Source: Bryobacterales bacterium (GTDB taxonomy: Bacteria; Acidobacteriota; Terriglobia; Bryobacterales; Bryobacteraceae). From it: a DNA stretch of 64,000 nt. A program made the position numbers and the translations under genes. Of this stretch, positions 60,682 through 64,000 are shown in pieces. The DNA lies in the NCBI GenBank assembly GCA_016716385.1, contig JADJWL010000025.1, forward strand, positions 620,001 to 684,000, written 5' to 3'. Each line of letters starts with the position of its first letter. Position 1 is the stretch's first letter. The notes below the pieces were generated by a model. That model searched no databases. It saw nothing but the letters and a program-made list of their open reading frames with translations, and was not told where the DNA came from.

Positions 60682-62084
60682 AGAAACATCTCCTGGAACA
60701 GCGAGGCGTCAGCGTGGGCCTCGAACCAGTCCGCAAGCTGATCGTAAGCGATAGCTTTCTTAAGCGGAGGCGCAACGTCGATGCCGAGCGCTTCCCGCAG
60801 GACGGCGGGATGTTCGAAAGCGCCATGCAGATAGGTGCCGAGGCAGTTCCCTACCCGCGCGCCGTCGGGCGTGCCATCGCAGTGACGGGCAAACGGTTCG
60901 ACCGAGCGGGCGACCTCCGTAAGACCCATATGAATCTCGTACGCGTCGAAGACTGTGCCGGCGGGCGTGACCGCGCGGACGGGACGGGTGGTCTTTTCCT
61001 GTGCAAGGACCGTGCGGACCGGCAAGAGCCCCAAACCGGGCGCCCCACCCGCGGCCGACTCCACGCCGTGCGGATCGTCGATCCATTCGCCCAGCATCTG
61101 ATATCCGCCGCACACGCCAGCGATGCAGGCCCCGGATTCCCGCTGCGCCTGAATCCAGCCATCGAGTCGTTGTTCGCGCAGCCAGGCAAGGTCGCCGAGG
61201 GTGTTCTTGGAACCTGGGAGGAGCACCACGTCGAAAGGTTCCGCAATGGGACGCGAGATCCAGCGGGCCATCGGCAGCAGGCGGAAATCGGTGAAATTGG
61301 CGATACGTGGCAGCCGCAGGATCGCGACCCTGGGACCGCCATCCTGAGGCGCTGCGTCCTCGAGCGATACGGAGTCCTCCGCATCGATTGTGACGCCGTC
61401 GAGGTACGGGAACACGCCGAGGCAGGGCTTGGCTGTCCGCTGCTCCAGGATGCGCACGCCATCCTGGAAGAGCGAGGGGTCGCCGCGGAAGCGGTTGACG
61501 GCGAACGCGCGCACCAGCGCCCGGTCGTCTTCCTCCAGTAACGAGAGCGTCCCGATGATCGAGGCGAAGACGCCGCCGCGCTCAATGTCGGCGACTAGCA
61601 GTGCCGGGACACCCAGTCGCCGCGCCAGCCCCAGATTCACCAGGTCGCGCGAGCGCAGGTTCAATTCAGCCGCTGATCCGGCGCCCTCCATCACGATGAA
61701 ATCGAAGCGCGCGGCAAGCCTTTGGTAGGAGGCAACGACGCGATTCAGCAGGAAATCGAAGTGCTCGTAGTAGTCCCGCGCAGACAGCGTCCGCCAGACC
61801 CGGCCGTCTACGACAACCTGAGAGCCGCTGGCTGAGGTGGGCTTCAGCAGGATGGGGTTCATGTCCGGCTCGGGATCGAGCCCGCATGCCTCCGCCTGTA
61901 CCGCCTGGGCGCGTCCGATCTCCCCGCCTCCGGGACACGCGCAGGCGTTGTTCGACATGTTCTGCGCCTTGAACGGGGCTACCTTCAGTCCACGCCGGCG
62001 AAGAGAACGGCAGATCGCGGTGGCCGTCCAGCTTTTGCCGGCATGCGACGAGGTCCCGACCACCATCACAGCGCGCGCACTCAC
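60678..62084 (-). CDS. cobQ: Cobyric acid synthase
   Basis: 468 aa, glutamine-dependent amidase (CobQ/CbiP) that adds four amides to adenosylcobyrinate a,c-diamide. N-terminal synthetase domain: VVGTSSHAGKSWTATAIC, APFKAQNMSNNA, FIVMEGAGSAAELNL. C-terminal glutamine amidotransferase domain: catalytic Cys in IAGVCGGYQMLG and His in YLHGAFE. GTG at 62084 with GGAGGAG upstream overlaps the cbiZ stop. The a,c-amidating enzyme (CobB/CbiA) is not in the window. Confidence 0.94.
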   Translation of the reverse strand: MSARAVMVVGTSSHAGKSWTATAICRSLRRRGLKVAPFKAQNMSNNACACPGGGEIGRAQAVQAEACGLDPEPDMNPILLKPTSASGSQVVVDGRVWRTLSARDYYEHFDFLLNRVVASYQRLAARFDFIVMEGAGSAAELNLRSRDLVNLGLARRLGVPALLVADIERGGVFASIIGTLSLLEEDDRALVRAFAVNRFRGDPSLFQDGVRILEQRTAKPCLGVFPYLDGVTIDAEDSVSLEDAAPQDGGPRVAILRLPRIANFTDFRLLPMARWISRPIAEPFDVVLLPGSKNTLGDLAWLREQRLDGWIQAQRESGACIAGVCGGYQMLGEWIDDPHGVESAAGGAPGLGLLPVRTVLAQEKTTRPVRAVTPAGTVFDAYEIHMGLTEVARSVEPFARHCDGTPDGARVGNCLGTYLHGAFEHPAVLREALGIDVAPPLKKAIAYDQLADWFEAHADASLFQEMFL

Positions 62085-62722
62085 GCGTTCTCCTCCGTCC
62101 ATTCGCGGATCCCGTGCGCGGTGGCGTCGAGAACAGCCCGTCCGATCACGGAACCAATGGCGGTGTGCATGCCCGCATACGGCGCCTCTGGTTCCCCGCA
62201 CGGGCTGGCAAGGACGATGCAATCAGTGCCGGTTCCCGTGGCCCCGCGGCCGGAGACGCGGCTGACCGTACCCGACTCGAGCATCGCGGCCGTACGCGCC
62301 GAAGCCGCAAGACACAGAGCCTCGAGGGCGGCGGACTCCGACAGCGGCGTGCTGATCCGGACCAGCGTATTGATGGTGGAGCAACGCGCCTCCCCCGGCG
62401 GGTCCCCGGCGCGCAGGGCGTTGCTGAGCCCAACAGTGACGATGGCGTCGCACGACAGCGCACCGTGCGACGCCATCGCGCGAACCCAGGCAGGACGCCG
62501 CGTCGTCATCATGCCGGCGGCGGTGGCGAGCCCCGCAGCCGTCATGCGAGCTTGGAGGAAACCCCGCGCGTCCGCACAGCCGCGCAGCTCGTCCACTTCG
62601 AGGAAGAGCCACGCGACCGTATCGGTCACCGCGCATCCGCCGTTGACCACCGCCCAGCTCCAACACGTGTGAGGCGCGCCGAGATGAGCGATCAACCAGG
62701 GAAGGCGGGGTTCGAGCGTCAT
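62081..62722 (-). CDS. cbiZ: Adenosylcobinamide amidohydrolase
   Basis: 213 aa. CbiZ cuts the aminopropanol linker from adenosylcobinamide (or pseudocobalamins) to give adenosylcobyric acid, allowing lower-ligand remodelling. Seen: SWAVVNGG, AAGMMTTRR, VTVGLSNALRAGDP, STINTLVRI and GTGTDCIVLASP with Gly/Asp residues conserved in CbiZ. Its presence beside cbiB and cobQ implies salvage of foreign corrinoids. The ATG at 62722 overlaps the receptor stop (TGATG). Confidence 0.92.
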   Translation of the reverse strand: MTLEPRLPWLIAHLGAPHTCWSWAVVNGGCAVTDTVAWLFLEVDELRGCADARGFLQARMTAAGLATAAGMMTTRRPAWVRAMASHGALSCDAIVTVGLSNALRAGDPPGEARCSTINTLVRISTPLSESAALEALCLAASARTAAMLESGTVSRVSGRGATGTGTDCIVLASPCGEPEAPYAGMHTAIGSVIGRAVLDATAHGIREWTEENA

Positions 62723-64000
62723 CAGAACAAATAGCTCAGGCCGGCGACACCCCAGATGCCTGGGGTGCGGAAGCCATTTTCGTAGTAGCGGTGGTTGAAC
62801 ACATTGGAAATCCTCCCGGAGACGCGCAACGTGCCGTGCTCGGACAGAGGGTAATCATACTGCGCGCCGGTATCGAGCTTGCGGCCCCCGGGGAAGAGGA
62901 ACGCACGGCTCGACAGGAGGAATGGGTGTTCGCTGACCATCCACAGGTCGGCGACGAAATTCAGACGCCGCGTGAGACGCTGCATGAGAACCGCCGTGAA
63001 CTGATGGTCGGAGATAAGCGGCGCTTTGAAGAAATCGCCGCCGATGACGGTCGACGTCCGCTGGTCGCTGTTCGTATGGGTGTACGAGCCCGTGATCGAG
63101 GTGCCCCGCCAGGGTGTTGCTTCGACGCTCAGCTCGACACCGCGCGCGAGGCCGGCGCCCGTGTTCCGGTAGCCCCCGAAGCGGCCGAACGGGTCGGTCT
63201 CGGGGGAGATGAATCCGCTGAAGTCGAAGAAAATTACCTCCTGCAGGCTCGTATAGAAATGCGTGGCGCTGACGCGGACGCGCTGCCCGGCCAGGTACTG
63301 GTCGATGCCCCAGTCAAAGGCAAGCGAGCGTTCCGGACGCAGGCGCGGGTCGCCAAGCGCTGAAAAGAAGCCGTCGAAGAAGCTGGCGCCGACCCGCTCG
63401 TAGATGGACGGCGCGCGGTAGCCGTTCCCGGCGTGCGCACGAAACTTCGTTGAAGTGCTCGGGACCAGGTAGGCGACCGCCGCGTCACCGGTGCGCGCAG
63501 CCGGTAGAGCGCCCAGACGCAGCCCTGTATAGGGTCCGGTTCCGGTGAAGGTGGGCTGCCGCAGAGAGAATGCCTGGTAGCGGCCGGCGAGCGCCACCAT
63601 CAGGCGGTCCCCGAGAAAGCGGCTTTGCGTGGCGAAGAAGGCAGCGTTGCTACGCTGGCTCGCGTCGGCGCGATAGGTCTGGGTCGGGTCTGAATACGGG
63701 TTGGCGTAGGCTTCGCGTTCGAACTCCCAGCCGCCTGTCAGCGTCAGTGCGCGGGAGGCGACCCAGTCGCCGCGAAGCTGGAGGGTGTCGATGCCGCCGT
63801 TGATCCGGGTGGAGGTGGAGAAGGCCGGCTCGAACCGGACACCTGCTGGACCGTCGCGAAAATGGCGCCGCGACTCGACGCGCTGGTAACTGGCGCGCCA
63901 GCCGAACGAGGGTGCCACCTGGTGCGTCCACAGAAGCGCGGCAGTGGCAAAGCGGGATGCGCGCTGGTTATCGGGATCGGCCAGATTGGGGACGAAGTTC
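62722..64000 (-). CDS. btuB: TonB-dependent outer-membrane receptor, probably for cobamides (BtuB-like), 5' part beyond window
   Basis: At least 426 residues of a TonB-dependent barrel; the frame stays open to the window edge (the edge translates as FVPNLADPDNQRASRF and on). Alternating strands such as LQLRGDWVASRALTLTGGWE, KFRAHAGNGYRAPSIYERVG and RPERSLAFDWGIDQYL end in the aromatic GVAGLSYLF. The plug and TonB box are outside the window. Leading a cobamide cluster suggests BtuB-type function; ligand not proven by sequence. A cobalamin riboswitch would be expected further upstream. Confidence 0.85.
   Translation of the reverse strand, partial: NFVPNLADPDNQRASRFATAALLWTHQVAPSFGWRASYQRVESRRHFRDGPAGVRFEPAFSTSTRINGGIDTLQLRGDWVASRALTLTGGWEFEREAYANPYSDPTQTYRADASQRSNAAFFATQSRFLGDRLMVALAGRYQAFSLRQPTFTGTGPYTGLRLGALPAARTGDAAVAYLVPSTSTKFRAHAGNGYRAPSIYERVGASFFDGFFSALGDPRLRPERSLAFDWGIDQYLAGQRVRVSATHFYTSLQEVIFFDFSGFISPETDPFGRFGGYRNTGAGLARGVELSVEATPWRGTSITGSYTHTNSDQRTSTVIGGDFFKAPLISDHQFTAVLMQRLTRRLNFVADLWMVSEHPFLLSSRAFLFPGGRKLDTGAQYDYPLSEHGTLRVSGRISNVFNHRYYENGFRTPGIWGVAGLSYLF

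Overview
The window is high-GC DNA, packed with genes and free of visible rRNA, tRNA or CRISPR. It reads as a chromosomal segment of a didermic acidobacterium, most likely of the Solibacter/Bryobacter lineage. The grounds are an Oar-like TonB-dependent transporter with an N-terminal carboxypeptidase-regulatory domain, a fused LptF-LptG permease, paired exported TldD/PmbA-family proteins, many NtrC-type regulators and frequent GTG/TTG starts. The taxonomy is inference from gene content; no phylogenetic marker was tested.

Layout. 1-7.4 kb (+): the end of a MacA-MacB-TolC-type efflux operon (adaptor, permease, outer-membrane channel), then mutL and a two-gene ABC-2 exporter. 7.5-11.7 kb (+): a large TonB-dependent Oar-like receptor followed by a secreted beta-propeller protein. 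11.7-12.9 kb: nikR and an ECF-type Co/Ni ABC ATPase, transcribed divergently around a perfect dyad. 12.9-16.0 kb (+): dtd, a plant-glucuronokinase-like GHMP kinase, purM and purN. 16.0-22.2 kb: a small membrane protein, a histidine kinase/NtrC-type regulator pair, a small TIG-domain secreted protein, rsmI, an orphan CpaE-like ATPase and a divergent LuxR-type regulator. 22.2-28.0 kb (+): an exported TldD-like peptidase, its TldE-like partner broken by a frameshift, and a single-chain LptF-LptG. 28.0-34.4 kb: an MrfA/YprA-like helicase, an MNT-HEPN (MntA-HepT) toxin-antitoxin pair, an M23 peptidase, an Alg5-like glycosyltransferase and a LolC/E permease. 34.4-41.2 kb (-): a regulator/kinase pair of NtrX/NtrY type downstream of an Omp85-like barrel protein and a small periplasmic protein, then a second kinase/LuxR-regulator pair. 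41.4 kb: a tandem UspA protein. 42.4-64.0 kb: one unbroken minus-strand run.

That run begins (right to left) with a 12-gene cobamide uptake, remodelling and assembly cluster: TonB receptor, cbiZ, cobQ, cbiB, cobD, btuF, btuD, btuC, cobU, cobS, cobC, cobT. Neighbouring genes in it overlap by about 1-43 nt. Thus cobinamide or foreign cobamides can be imported (receptor, BtuFCD), trimmed to cobyric acid (CbiZ), rebuilt with aminopropanol phosphate (CobD, CbiB) and given a new lower ligand (CobU, CobS, CobT, CobC). Corrin-ring genes are absent from the window. thrS, a GT21-type glycosyltransferase, a ROK kinase-xylB-sulfatase set and an aroC-def-fmt-argJ housekeeping block follow without a strand switch.

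No intergenic gap exceeds about 200 nt. The most interesting items are the plant-type glucuronokinase homologue, the NikR/orphan ECF ATPase arrangement, the exported TldD/TldE pair with its frameshift, the LptFG fusion, the Omp85-kinase-regulator operon and the CbiZ-centred cobamide cluster. I did not find a clearly new defence or mobile system.
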